Positions 1 to 10,174 of a DNA stretch of 64,000 nt are shown in pieces. Source of the DNA: Planococcus citri (taxonomy: Eukaryota; Arthropoda; Insecta; Hemiptera; Pseudococcidae). The position numbers and the translations under genes were made by a program. The first letter of the stretch is position 1, and every line of letters begins with the position of its first letter. The stretch spans positions 55,276,836-55,340,835 of the forward strand of contig NC_088681.1 of assembly GCF_950023065.1 (NCBI RefSeq), read 5' to 3'. The notes under the pieces were generated by a model that was not told the origin of the DNA, made no database searches, and worked only from the letters and a program-made list of their open reading frames with translations.

Positions 1-3000
1 ATCCGACCAAAACCCACTTTTTCAAGAGGCGTACAGACCACTTGGGGTTCGTCTTATCCAAAGAAAACATTGATAAACAGGACCTTAAAAAGGAAAAATT
101 CCTGAAATTTGAGAAAGACCATATGAAACATGGCAAATTCGTACTTAAAAACAACAAAGAAGTGTTAGCTCTTGTTGGGAACACCGTGCTGTACAAGCCG
201 TTTATTCCCCGATACATGCAAATCCTGAGCCCAATATACGAACTGACAAAGGGCGACGACCCTATAGTCTGGACGGATGCTCAACAGAAGGCCTTCGACA
301 TACTCAAATCGGAGTACTTGAAGGAATTCACGTTGAAACAACCTCCACGTGAGGGCGATTTATTCTTGGATACGCATTATACAGACGATGCAATGAATGC
401 AGTTCTCTTCTACAAGGAAGATGAACAAAAGCAAATCATTATGTTCATTTCTGTTGGCTTCAAGGAGCACCAGAAAAACTTTACGCTGTATGACAAAGAA
501 ATGCTAACACTCTACTCAGTCATTAAAAAGATTTGGATGTGGATTTTCAGCAGGAGAGTCCACGTACGCGCCAATTTGCTCCCAATTTACAAAGAATTTG
601 AGAGTCTGGCGAAAACGCACCGAAAAGCTGCAAAATGGGTTACAACTATATGCAATTTCGATCTAATCTATGACATGAAGTTATCCAATAAAGCTTTATA
701 CGACATTAAAGCACCAGAACTGGTAGTTGGAAATATCGTCATAGAAGAGCTAACAGAGCTCGATCTATTGATGATTAACCAAGTGGTACCCAGGTTCACG
801 AAAGGTTTTCACAAGGAAGACAATCATGAACTAACAGGTGCCAGTAAAAAGACCGCTCTACCACCTCTGGATTGCAAATTTATGGACGAAAACGTACCCA
901 GATTGTTCGACCTACTATCCAATATAGAAGACGAACAAGCTAGAGATAAACATTGCAAAAAGATAATGGATGTCTTAGAAGAAGATGTACCAGCAAATAA
1001 TAAGAAGCAACAGGGCACATCACTCCGTAAAAAACAAATTTATGACATAATGTACACACGCGATGGTAAAAAACGTCTGATGAAAATTTTGCCAGACAAA
1101 TCGCAAGTACCATATTTACCTGATCGATTATTGTATGACACTGTCGACTACCTACACTGTGCCTATGGGCATACTGGGGCAAATCGATTAGACATGATTT
1201 TTAGACAACTATACTACCATCCTAGTTCACTCGCGTATATACGCGATATTACAAACACCTGCATTATATGCAAAGTGAACAAGAACTACGCGAAGCACAA
1301 AGTCCTGGAATACGCTCAAATAGAGGCGTACGCCATTGGCGACGTGCTATCGGTAGACATATATGGACCGGTTCCAGCATTAAAGAACGATCCGAAATAC
1401 TTGCTAGTTGCAAAAGAAATCTTTACCAGTCGTGTCTGGCTTCGAGACATGCACAGGATTCAAAAGAAAGTAGTTTGCAACGCAATGGAATCAATTTTAT
1501 TTGAAATTGAAATCCACGATGTCAAGATCAAGAAAGTGATCACTGACAACGGTACGCAATTTATTTCCGATTCCTGGTACAATTTGCTGGAAAAATGCGA
1601 GATCAAAGTTGCACACACGACAGCTTACAACCCTCAAAGTTCTTCAGTGGAACGAACAATGAGAGTAATAGGCGATAAGTTACGTGTCAAACTCAACGAA
1701 GTTTATGATCCATATCGCACTCATCTTGGTTGGAGTAAATTCGTTGGAGAAATCCAAAACGAAATTAACAACACACCAACGTCGTTTGGTTTCAAGCCCA
1801 ACGAGGCTTGGTTTATACCAGACACGACGATTCCAGGTTTTCCAACTGAAATACGAACCTTCAATTTTCGAGATGCGTTAGCAAGATTACACGATCAGAA
1901 CGAAAACAACCAAATTCCATCAATAACCATTGAGGAATGTCGAAGCCGTGAACTCAAGATATTTGACGTCCCGTCGAACGAACAGGAAGTCTTTATCGAC
2001 AACAATGGCTATGCCAGAGTTACAGCCGACGGCGCCTGTTCCAAAAACGGCTCACCCGAAGCTATTGCTGGAATAGGAATTTGTTTCAAACCGGGTTCAA
2101 CTGCTAACATATCTGACAGGATTGTGAGCACAGAATTCCAGGTTACGAACAATTATGCCGAGTTAATGGCAATAATCATTGCGCTAGAAATATTACGAGA
2201 TAACGGTGTGAAGAAGATAAAGTTGTTATCAGACTCGAATTACGTAATCAAAGCGCTAACGAACACATGCTCAATTTGGAAAACCAATAATTGGAAGAAC
2301 TCCCGAAATAAGCCAGTTCACCATGCTGAACTATTTCAACGTATTCTTGCTATCAGGCAGGAGCTCGAAGATGTAGAATTTCAGCACGTATACGCACGCA
2401 AAGTAGAATACACTAATATCATAGCAGATATGTTGGCCAAAAAAGCTGTGTATACGAGTGAATGGCAAGAAGACAGAAGCGGGAATTTGACTGATCGCCA
2501 AGCCGTTGAAGCATTTATTAGAGAAAAAAGACGTCAAAAGCGTATTGAAGAAGAATATTGCTTCAACAAAACGCACGTTGATCCTACATATTTGCAACCT
2601 GGCGATATGGTACTAATTACCAACCACAAACAGTCAAGTTTCGAAAAACGAACAGCGGCGAAACTCTATCAAAAGAAACATGGACCTTTTATAGTAATAA
2701 AATGGTCAGGTTTCAACAGTTACCTTCTGAAACCTACAGATGGAACAACTGTAGATAGAATTTCGAACATAAGACAGTTAACGCTATTCCTAACTAGTAA
2801 AAACATCGAAGACATGGAAAAAAGCGACTGTCTCAAATCTCTACTAGACCAGCGTTCTATTGAAGAAAAAATCAAAGAATTTTTGTTCAAAGCTCGCGAA
2901 GCAATGTCTGACAGCGAGGAAGACGTTGACGACCCGCCAACTCGTGCACCGCAAGGTGTCGGTATTAATGAGCGTGACATTGCAGAAGCATCACCTGCTA

Positions 3001-3905
3001 TTTTACGACAGCTTGAAAATACAGCACGCGACCTTCGAGCACAACAAAGAGCTGAAAAACGCGATCAAGCCAGTACTTCAACAGCTACCAAACTACAAGT
3101 AGAAGTTGAAGTGCACAACCCACCGATTACTGAAACTGCAGTAAATGGTGAAGTGCCAACTGAACAACAGTCTACGGAATCAACATCCACTGATTTACGA
3201 GAGGAAGTTGATCCAAATGACTCAGCTCAAAATACCAATGCCACTGGGGAGACTCAGACGAGCACAGAGGATCAACTAGAATCCTCAACTTCGACTGGGG
3301 CATCCGCAGCCACACCCAAACAAAGTGCACAACTCGCTCCTTCTGTTAGGAAGCCGCGAGGTCGACCTCCAAAGACACCTAAAATTGTGACAAACGCCGC
3401 GGAGCCGCAACCTTCAATGTCGCAATCTCAAAAAGGAGATTTGACGACAGGAGGCAGTGCACAACCGGCAAAGGATTCAAATAAATTGACTAAATCTCAG
3501 AGAAAATCTGAGAGAATCAAGGCACGCCTAATGCGTATGGGTCAAGACCCACTTAGAACCTACGATTTCCATCAGATTGTCCCATATCATTACTCTGAGA
3601 AAAGTCTATATAAAAGTTACTTTATTGAAGACTCAGAACTTTCGCTCACAGAAGACTTACAAGAAGTCTTTACTGTGGAACCAAGAAACTTAGAGATCAA
3701 TAAAGTCACAGTTGAGATTAATCCTGAGGAAAATGAAATTAACATTTTCATTTCTCTCCCACCAGAATATAAACTGGAAGGGGAAATCATAAAGGTTGAA
3801 ATTCCACCTCAGTGTGAAATACCTAGAAATGAAAATGCAATTGCTCAATTCTTAAAGGGTACAATTACCAACGCCATGAATGGCTGGTTACTTAATAAAA
3901 TCTGA
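1..3905 (+). CDS. Ty3/gypsy-like retroelement Pol polyprotein, 5'-partial, with an RNase H inserted in the integrase
   Basis: The frame is open from the window edge to the stop at 3905. Base 42 is only a TTG, so the true start lies upstream. Residues are numbered from base 42. The end of RT comes first (FVLSKENI, FIPRYMQ). The RT-linked RNase H (about 95-215) keeps E153 but has H112 and N178 where family members have catalytic Asp. An integrase zinc finger follows (H372, H377, C407, C410), then the catalytic core D439, D502, E537 (34 residues between D502 and E537, one fewer than usual). A second RNase H of RNase HI type (about 655-805) has the full set D663, E707, D731, D796. After it comes the integrase GPY/F domain (GPF at 881-883). 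The C-terminal ~390 residues are Ser/Thr/Gln-rich with an AT-hook-like RGRPPK near 1106-1111 and an unrecognised last ~110 residues. The ORF is uninterrupted, which suggests a young or constrained copy. Gag and the 5' LTR are not in the window. Confidence 0.9.
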   Translation, partial: PTKTHFFKRRTDHLGFVLSKENIDKQDLKKEKFLKFEKDHMKHGKFVLKNNKEVLALVGNTVLYKPFIPRYMQILSPIYELTKGDDPIVWTDAQQKAFDILKSEYLKEFTLKQPPREGDLFLDTHYTDDAMNAVLFYKEDEQKQIIMFISVGFKEHQKNFTLYDKEMLTLYSVIKKIWMWIFSRRVHVRANLLPIYKEFESLAKTHRKAAKWVTTICNFDLIYDMKLSNKALYDIKAPELVVGNIVIEELTELDLLMINQVVPRFTKGFHKEDNHELTGASKKTALPPLDCKFMDENVPRLFDLLSNIEDEQARDKHCKKIMDVLEEDVPANNKKQQGTSLRKKQIYDIMYTRDGKKRLMKILPDKSQVPYLPDRLLYDTVDYLHCAYGHTGANRLDMIFRQLYYHPSSLAYIRDITNTCIICKVNKNYAKHKVLEYAQIEAYAIGDVLSVDIYGPVPALKNDPKYLLVAKEIFTSRVWLRDMHRIQKKVVCNAMESILFEIEIHDVKIKKVITDNGTQFISDSWYNLLEKCEIKVAHTTAYNPQSSSVERTMRVIGDKLRVKLNEVYDPYRTHLGWSKFVGEIQNEINNTPTSFGFKPNEAWFIPDTTIPGFPTEIRTFNFRDALARLHDQNENNQIPSITIEECRSRELKIFDVPSNEQEVFIDNNGYARVTADGACSKNGSPEAIAGIGICFKPGSTANISDRIVSTEFQVTNNYAELMAIIIALEILRDNGVKKIKLLSDSNYVIKALTNTCSIWKTNNWKNSRNKPVHHAELFQRILAIRQELEDVEFQHVYARKVEYTNIIADMLAKKAVYTSEWQEDRSGNLTDRQAVEAFIREKRRQKRIEEEYCFNKTHVDPTYLQPGDMVLITNHKQSSFEKRTAAKLYQKKHGPFIVIKWSGFNSYLLKPTDGTTVDRISNIRQLTLFLTSKNIEDMEKSDCLKSLLDQRSIEEKIKEFLFKAREAMSDSEEDVDDPPTRAPQGVGINERDIAEASPAILRQLENTARDLRAQQRAEKRDQASTSTATKLQVEVEVHNPPITETAVNGEVPTEQQSTESTSTDLREEVDPNDSAQNTNATGETQTSTEDQLESSTSTGASAATPKQSAQLAPSVRKPRGRPPKTPKIVTNAAEPQPSMSQSQKGDLTTGGSAQPAKDSNKLTKSQRKSERIKARLMRMGQDPLRTYDFHQIVPYHYSEKSLYKSYFIEDSELSLTEDLQEVFTVEPRNLEINKVTVEINPEENEINIFISLPPEYKLEGEIIKVEIPPQCEIPRNENAIAQFLKGTITNAMNGWLLNKI

Positions 3906-4681
3906 AATTAGTCAATTTATTTTGTAAAATCGTAACTGGAAATTTTGAACACTATAACCAGATAGTGACCAAAATACGCCACAGACCAGGATTCGCCGAA
4001 ATCCAAGTCACAATGTAAATTTATTTTGATTGGCAAAATTTCAAACAGGAAATTAAAACAGTCAGAATGAATCACAAATACGAGAAAAAGTTTTAAATTT
4101 CAAATAATTTGACTAGAAGACACAACCAAACATACGTAAACGCGGACTGGGGCATTTCAAATGATCAATTTCGAAAATAATTAGATTTTTGAATAATCAT
4201 AAATCACGTATGCCCCATTACAAGTCTCAACAAGTTAAAATTCGGTAAAAGACTGAAATTTAACTACAGTATTGGCTGAGTTTGGATTTGTTCGAAGTTG
4301 AAATTCGGTAAAAAACTGAAATTTAACTTCGAGAATCACTAAACACGTAAATATTCCACAAGGGAATAACCACGTAACAGCCAATACTCGGTTTAGATAG
4401 CTAAAAACGCAAAATTTGAGTAAAATTTCAGATTTTTGAAAAATAACGCTATTCAAAGCGTTACGCGTTACGTTACGGGCAAAAAACGTGAGCCACCGCA
4501 TCCGCATGTACTCAGACGGAATAACACCGGCGAAAATGTGCTCTTATCACGATTTCATCACTTCGAAGGAAAGTTTGATCGAATTAGAAGTTGTTCTTAG
4601 CAAAATTGCGATCTTTTTGAATAATTGAAGCTATTTTGAGGTTCATTAACGTATTAAATTACTGTTCATCGATTTCTACAG
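3906..4681. other. Non-coding stretch after pol with short repeats
   Basis: No gene is visible. A direct repeat containing TTCGGTAAAA lies at 4238-4264 and 4301-4327. The ten-mer GTATTGGCTG near 4270 recurs inverted as CAGCCAATAC near 4380. I searched this stretch for a polypurine tract and the start of a 3' LTR after pol and found neither convincingly. Confidence 0.5.
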
Positions 4682-4783
4682 TGCCAGCTGTATTGAAACG
4701 AGTAAGTAAACCTCCAATTACGTAGTATTCAGTTCAAACTAACATCGAACAATTTCAATTATCTCGCTTCAACTTTTTAACAG

Positions 4784-4994
4784 AAAAATGGAAGCCCAAC
4801 CGAACGTGGTTCATCATGAGCACAATATATCGACGCAACGCATTCGTCAAACATGTCGGATTAGAAAAATCAACGGCGAAATCTTCAGAAAATGTTACGT
4901 TAGAAATAACAACGGTAATGAAACGCCGAAATGGATTCAGTTGTCCTACCTGGAATGGTGGGATAATCTCACGGAAAATACCAACCACTATCAG
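4784..4994 (+). CDS. Putative short coding exon flanked by splice sites
   Basis: A 207-base open frame starts at ATG 4788, five bases after a pyrimidine-rich acceptor (TTTTTAACAG, ending 4783), and runs to a possible donor CAG/GTATAT at 4994/4995. Upstream lie a candidate donor (A/GTAAGT, 4701/4702) and another acceptor ending at 4681, which would leave a 20-nt microexon between. The ~69 residues are basic at first (QRIRQTCRIRK) and then rich in Trp and Asn (IQLSYLEWWDNLT). I do not recognise the family. Its base composition is closer to the pol and RING ORFs than to the AT-rich flanks. Without splicing the ORF ends at 5021 after 77 residues. Transcript evidence would be needed to be sure. 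Confidence 0.35.
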
Positions 4995-7800
4995 GTATAT
5001 ATTTTTTCGTTAACACTCTGAATAATCATCGCTGTTAATGAAACTAACCAATGACATGTGATTTATTTGTTCAAACAAGGAGTAATTAGTACGGTAACGG
5101 CGGCGCAGAAACTCCAGCGAATCAACGTATTTGCGGGTGAATCAGCGCACCAGATTACGACGAATGAAACACATAAAAGATGTGATCATCGTCGTGATAA
5201 ATCTTAATTTACCTTACTAATTTGCATTTTCGTACTTGTCTTTCATACCTTAAATATAGATGTATTATATACTGCTTGCTTTAATTAGTCATTCACACTC
5301 TCATTGCACAGCTTAACATTGCATACTTCGCCGAAAGTAAACAATGTACGCTCTCACACAGCTTAATTACACGCAAATGAACAAATGGATACTTCGTAGG
5401 AAGTAACCTAACGTTCAATATATGCCTCACATAATTAACAACTCAACCGCTTGAGAGTATTGTAATCAAACTCGATACTAATATCGTTCTCAATCGATTA
5501 TTTAGCGCTCAAGAAAAATGGAAGCTGCAATTAAGCAATGATGAAGGCTGAAATGAAAAATACATCGAATAACTACAAATACAAATTCAGGTAACAACTC
5601 GAAGTTTATTTGTATACTAAATTATTCGATGATAAAAGCAAGCAACGTGAATATTACACATCAATGGTAAAGTGAATCTCTACAATGAATTCATCACATT
5701 CGGTTTTCGTTTCAAAATAGTTAGCAACAAGCTACGTGAGTTGAAAATTACTCTAATAAGAGTTGGTTTCGAACTTATGATTAGATTTTGAAAGTTAGCA
5801 TTACATCTACGATCAATTCACCGGCGAGTGGAATGATTCTAACGTGGAAGAGCTACGAAGATGAAACCGAACGTTGATGCAAAATTTTCTTTATGGTAAA
5901 ATAAAATATCACGTAAGTACCAATTACATACTTCAATGTAAGTAAGTAATGAGTACCAGACGATCTCTCAAAGTACAGATTGTTCAGATAGTGTTTATTT
6001 CCAAATTATAAAATGAGCTACGTAGACGAAACCGAACGTTACAGTAATTATCTTTCAGAATAATGATCGCTGAGTAAAAACTGCGTACTTCAACGTAAGT
6101 AAAACAGTAGGTACTTGGTGATTTGGTTTCAAACGCTAATTCTCCGGTTTAGTATTTTGAAAAATATTCCAAAGTGAGTAAAATTCAAAATTACAAATTA
6201 GCAGCGAACCAAATCAAATCATTCATAACTAGCGAATAATTTAGTCAATTCAGATACGCAAATGAAAGATAATTTTAACGAGCAGAATACCTACGGTCAA
6301 TTTACCGGTGAGTAAAGTGATTGTAGCTAGGAAGAGCTACGTAGACGTAACCGGTCTCAATTAATAATGATTTTGCGAAATAAATTAGCTAGGAGAAGCC
6401 ACGTAGAAAATACCGATGGTCTCTTAGTTTAAAATTTCAAAAACAGCTAAAAGAGCTACGAAACTGAAACCGATTATACTAAGACCAAATAAGAGTACTA
6501 AATCAACCTAGATTTATGAATAATTAGCAGTAATAATTTATTTAGAAATTATGATCGCTAATAACGTTCACGTATTTTCATACAGATTCCAGATCACATA
6601 CGAAGGGCGAGCAAATTTTATCGTAGTATAAAATACCGCCAGCGGTACAAATGGAATATAGCAACGTTGCCAGACGTAGCATTTAGAAGTAGAAAATACA
6701 GGTACAATGACTAATTATGTAGTCGTTTAGAATTTCCAGCATCAGTGTTAAGTAATACAATGTTTATTTTTCTCGGTGAAACAACTACGAGTATGATGAA
6801 AATAAGCAGATTTTCACAACAGAAAGTAGCAGTTGAAAAGTAATCAGAAAAAATTGAATTCAAACTGGAATAAATCGACAACATAGCAAACTCTATTTAG
6901 AAAGTTGCTTTTGGAGCTAAACGTACAGGTAAAACTTAGTTAGCATACTGAGATTAATGTACAAATCCATATACCCTGTCTAAACACTACAACTCGAAAT
7001 TCGAGGAGATAAAATTACAAAAACGCAATTTTCAAACGCAGACAAGTTCAAAATTCTTTCGAAATAATAGATTTTGAAACATTTTCATTTTCGAAAAGTA
7101 CATATCAAGAAATGTAATACTATACACAGATAGTGATTCATTTCACCAACATATGCCCTCATGTTTGCGAGAAAATTAGATTCGTGCATTGCAAAGCGTT
7201 TTCGAGGCAATGAGAAATTTTTGAAATTAATTAAGAGCCCAAAATAAATAAAATTTTGTTGACTCGAAATTATTTCAAATCTCAAAATGTAATTTTGAAA
7301 ATTCCAAAACGTGAATAAAATGACCGAAATAATAGATTTTGGATATTTTTTCACAAAATTTTTGTAATACAGTAAAAGACTGTGATGCAAATTTCTTCGA
7401 ACGAATACTTGGAAAAGACATAAATAAAAACCACAGGAGTAGTAATATTTAATTGATGACAAATAAAAATTTGAATAATTAGAATTTCGAGGTGATAATA
7501 ACAAAAACCACCAGCACGCAACTTTCAACCATCGAATCCGATAAAAGATTGGAATCGATGATGAAATCTGACGCAATAATTTCGAGACAAAGAAAAACGT
7601 GCAGTTAGCAAAAGGCAGATGTTTTCTTTCAACGAAAAGAAAGCAACGTGACTCGTAGTGATAGCAAAATGGCTGACAGGCCGTTAAAAAATTCGATTTA
7701 ATTGCGACGTAGTTTATCATAACAATAAAGACCGCCGAACTGCGCATTTAGGCGCACATTTTGACAAACCTGTTCCAGGAAAATCGGCGCCGTCTGATAT
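4995..7800. other. AT-rich non-coding spacer with many GTAAGT sites
   Basis: No ORF here looks coding. The longest (7085-7747, minus strand) has the Phe/Tyr/Ile-rich composition of chance AT-rich sequence. GTAAGT-like donor hexamers are unusually frequent between 5.3 and 6.2 kb. A family of imperfect repeats lies at 5821-6475 and is listed separately. The last ~100 bases become GC-richer and lead into a promoter-like region. Confidence 0.5.
5821..6475 (+). repeat. Imperfect repeats containing GAGCTACG...ACCG
   Basis: The block GAGCTACGNAGACGAAACCG, in variant forms, occurs near 5850, 6015, 6334, 6395 and 6450. Two of the copies (5820 and 6303) are preceded by the same lead-in, ACCGGYGAGTRRARTGATT. 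Spacing is irregular (about 55-320 bases). The copies share orientation, so they look like decayed duplications or binding sites rather than a satellite. Confidence 0.5.
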
Positions 7801-7810
7801 TTTCTGCTTA

Positions 7811-7823
7811 GAACATTCTAGAA
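7811..7823 (+). promoter_or_regulatory. Heat-shock-element-like triple pentamer
   Basis: GAACATTCTAGAA fits the heat-shock factor consensus of three alternating GAA/TTC pentamers (nGAAnnTTCnnGAAn). It sits about 530 bases before the ATG of the RING ORF, at the edge of a GC-richer stretch (7750-7960) that could be a promoter. Function is inferred from the motif and its position alone. Confidence 0.45.
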
Positions 7824-8163
7824 GGTTATAGTCAAAACCTGCCGTTCGAGCGCATCGCTACCAACACAACGCCGAGTTCGACCAATCCCGTTCGCTGCCG
7901 CTGAGCCGTAAAGTGGGGGAAGGACTCGACAGTTGGAAGCAACGACGAACCTGAACCAACGGTCGAAATCATTATTTCGTTTGAAGCGCTATCAAGTACA
8001 TGTCTTTGCTTTTGCTATTTGTTTTGTCAATGCGTTTTTGAATCTTTGTATTCTTCTTTCGCGTATTATTTTTGCGTTGCTATCGTAAGTAATTATTACT
8101 TATTTCGAGTATAGTATTTTCGTTTCTCGTTTCAATTTTAAGTATTTGTCATCAACTCCTGTG

Positions 8164-8339
8164 GTAAGTACAAACTCGTACGATTATTATGCTTTCACAT
8201 TACTAAGCAGTGTTAACGTAAAAAACAATAGGCCCACCATGCCGATTTGTTTTCTAATCAATATTCAGAATTTATTTTGTCGCTAAATCGGTATTGCATT
8301 ACAACTTCGTTTAACACCTCGTCGCATTTCTGTTCACAG
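8164..8339 (+). other. Probable leader intron before the RING ORF
   Basis: The donor TGTG/GTAAGT at 8163/8164 and the acceptor TTTCTGTTCACAG ending at 8339 are both strong. The acceptor ends three bases before ATG 8342, so the intron would lie in the 5' leader. A second donor-like ATC/GTAAGT occurs at 8085. The same leader donor could also be joined to the acceptors at 12331 and 12787. Confidence 0.5.
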
Positions 8340-8341
8340 TG

Positions 8342-10174
8342 ATGGCAGAATCTACGCATCTCGCATGCGATAAATGCGGTTTGGTGATTACATCACACGG
8401 CAAACAATATGGAGGCGATAAAAAAGTTCCCGAATCAATCTACATAACCAAATGCCAGCATCTTTACCATAAGAGCTGCATCATGAAAGCGATCAAAGAC
8501 TCCGAACTCCGAGATCCTGCCGGCGTGCAGTTGACTCGGTGTACACATATCGGTTGTGAACGAGACGTGAAGGAGAACATCTGCTACAAGGTAGAGGTAA
8601 CTCGTATTCAGATCTCAACACCTGAACCTACGGGAGCCGCAACCGGCGAGTTGCAAGCTCTACGTAGGGAAATCGCTCAGCTGCATACCGACAAAGAACT
8701 ACAACAAGATTTGTCCGAAGACATGTACAAGAAAATGTCAGATTTCGAAGTACAATTAACTGATGCTAATAATATGATCGCGAGTTTAAAAGCTCAATTG
8801 GAAACTACTACGGCGAAATACGAGGCACTTCGTAAAGCCAAAATGTCATCGCTATTCCCGAGCTCCACAGCGATAGCCAGTCACTTGAACCAGCAATCTG
8901 CAACCAGCTCGAATGCGACGACGCCAGCTTCGCTGCCGGTGGTTACGGCCACCTTACCGACGAATACGACGCCGATTTCGACGACCACTGCACCTACCGC
9001 GGCGACAAACGAGCTCTGCCAGGGGTTTGTACCGTCACCGTTCCCGCCACCACCTCCGGTCAACAACGGTACACCAAAGGTCACGCCGAAAGTTCCGAAG
9101 CCGTCAAAAAACGCGGAAAGAGGTATCCCCGCGCCCACGCCGGTGGGTGCAGGGATACCTCAACCAAACGCCGCTATCGCGAGCAACCCTACGCAAGGCA
9201 TCCACCGCCCGCCGCCAGGCTTCCCGATCATAACAGGCGCCGCAACGAACGCCGCGACGAACGCTGCGATGACCGCTACGACGAACGCTACAACAACCGG
9301 TACTACGATGAATACGAGCACCATCACGACGAACGCCGCTATGACAACCGCCCCACGGACACTCGCTCACGTCGAGGACGCGGCCGACGGGGCGCTTATT
9401 AGTTTCAAAATCCCGTTCGTGCAACCGGGTACAGCGCCGACTGTACCGGATGCAAGTTCCCACTCGCCGATTTCATCTTACTGGGATTTCCCGCAAAAGA
9501 AGGAAACAGACTACTGGGGAAGACCACTCGCTCAAAGTGGCGAGCAGTCGAACTCCAACGCGCCTGATACCGCCAACACGCAGAATTCCGTTGATCCGAA
9601 CGCGAATTTGAACGTACCGAATCAAGCCGAAAGCGCTCAACCAACGGCGAACCAGTCTCCGGCGGTTGTACCAAAGAAGAAAAAGCGGGCAAAACCGGGA
9701 AAACAGTCCAATACGAAAGCAAATCGAGACACCTTCGATTCACGATACCCGGAGGTAACGCACGAAGTGTTAGCGCCATTCTACCCAACGAATGCCTACC
9801 CGCAACACTTCTCGGTCTGCGGTTTGAAAATCGGCGAAGCAAAACCCGTTATGGCTCTGTTCGCGTACAAATATTGGATTGTAGGCGACATCCATGCTCA
9901 TGGCATCATGCATGCGATTACGGAAGGCAAACCATATCATGACAACATAGATAAACGCATGTATAAGCGTGACATGAAAATTTCGGAATTTATTGAATTA
10001 ATCGTCGAATTAAAACAAATTCCGAAAAATCTCATGATATCCATTGGAACATATGACATCTTCGCATTTACGCCACCGAATACCTTCGACCTAAATTTCC
10101 GGAAACTCATCGAAGTTTTAGGAGATAAAAAAGTCGAACAGGTAATCATGCTGCCACCGAATGCGAGCGGCTGA
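8342..10174 (+). CDS. RING-H2-like finger, coiled-coil, Pro/Thr-rich protein, up to an in-frame TGA
   Basis: The ATG at 8342 follows a splice acceptor; the GTG three bases earlier is just the junction. The ORF has 610 codons to TGA 10172-10174. Residues about 8-80 hold CxxC, then CQHLYHKSC (C-x-H-x2-H-x2-C, the RING-H2 core), then CTHIGC. A heptad-rich coiled coil follows (about 100-165), then a long Ala/Thr/Pro low-complexity region (about 170-400) and a Lys-rich patch (KKKKRAKPGK). From about residue 480 a globular region resembles an SGNH hydrolase: GDIHAHG in block I position (D516) and GTYD at 569-572 in the GxND position. That region is cut by the TGA and continues in the same frame. 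Zinc finger, coiled coil and esterase are also combined in CR1-type LINE ORF1 proteins, so a transposon origin is possible. Codon use differs from the AT-rich flanks. Confidence 0.7.
   Translation: MAESTHLACDKCGLVITSHGKQYGGDKKVPESIYITKCQHLYHKSCIMKAIKDSELRDPAGVQLTRCTHIGCERDVKENICYKVEVTRIQISTPEPTGAATGELQALRREIAQLHTDKELQQDLSEDMYKKMSDFEVQLTDANNMIASLKAQLETTTAKYEALRKAKMSSLFPSSTAIASHLNQQSATSSNATTPASLPVVTATLPTNTTPISTTTAPTAATNELCQGFVPSPFPPPPPVNNGTPKVTPKVPKPSKNAERGIPAPTPVGAGIPQPNAAIASNPTQGIHRPPPGFPIITGAATNAATNAAMTATTNATTTGTTMNTSTITTNAAMTTAPRTLAHVEDAADGALISFKIPFVQPGTAPTVPDASSHSPISSYWDFPQKKETDYWGRPLAQSGEQSNSNAPDTANTQNSVDPNANLNVPNQAESAQPTANQSPAVVPKKKKRAKPGKQSNTKANRDTFDSRYPEVTHEVLAPFYPTNAYPQHFSVCGLKIGEAKPVMALFAYKYWIVGDIHAHGIMHAITEGKPYHDNIDKRMYKRDMKISEFIELIVELKQIPKNLMISIGTYDIFAFTPPNTFDLNFRKLIEVLGDKKVEQVIMLPPNASG

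Noticed and set aside
7085..7747. 220-residue minus-strand ORF
   Set aside because: Its composition (Phe, Tyr, Ile, Leu, Ser) is what AT-rich non-coding DNA gives. No motif or splice context supports it.
3906..8163. 3' LTR of the pol element or primer-binding site for a second element
   Set aside because: I found no TG...CA-ended duplicate, polypurine tract or tRNA-complementary site that I could defend.
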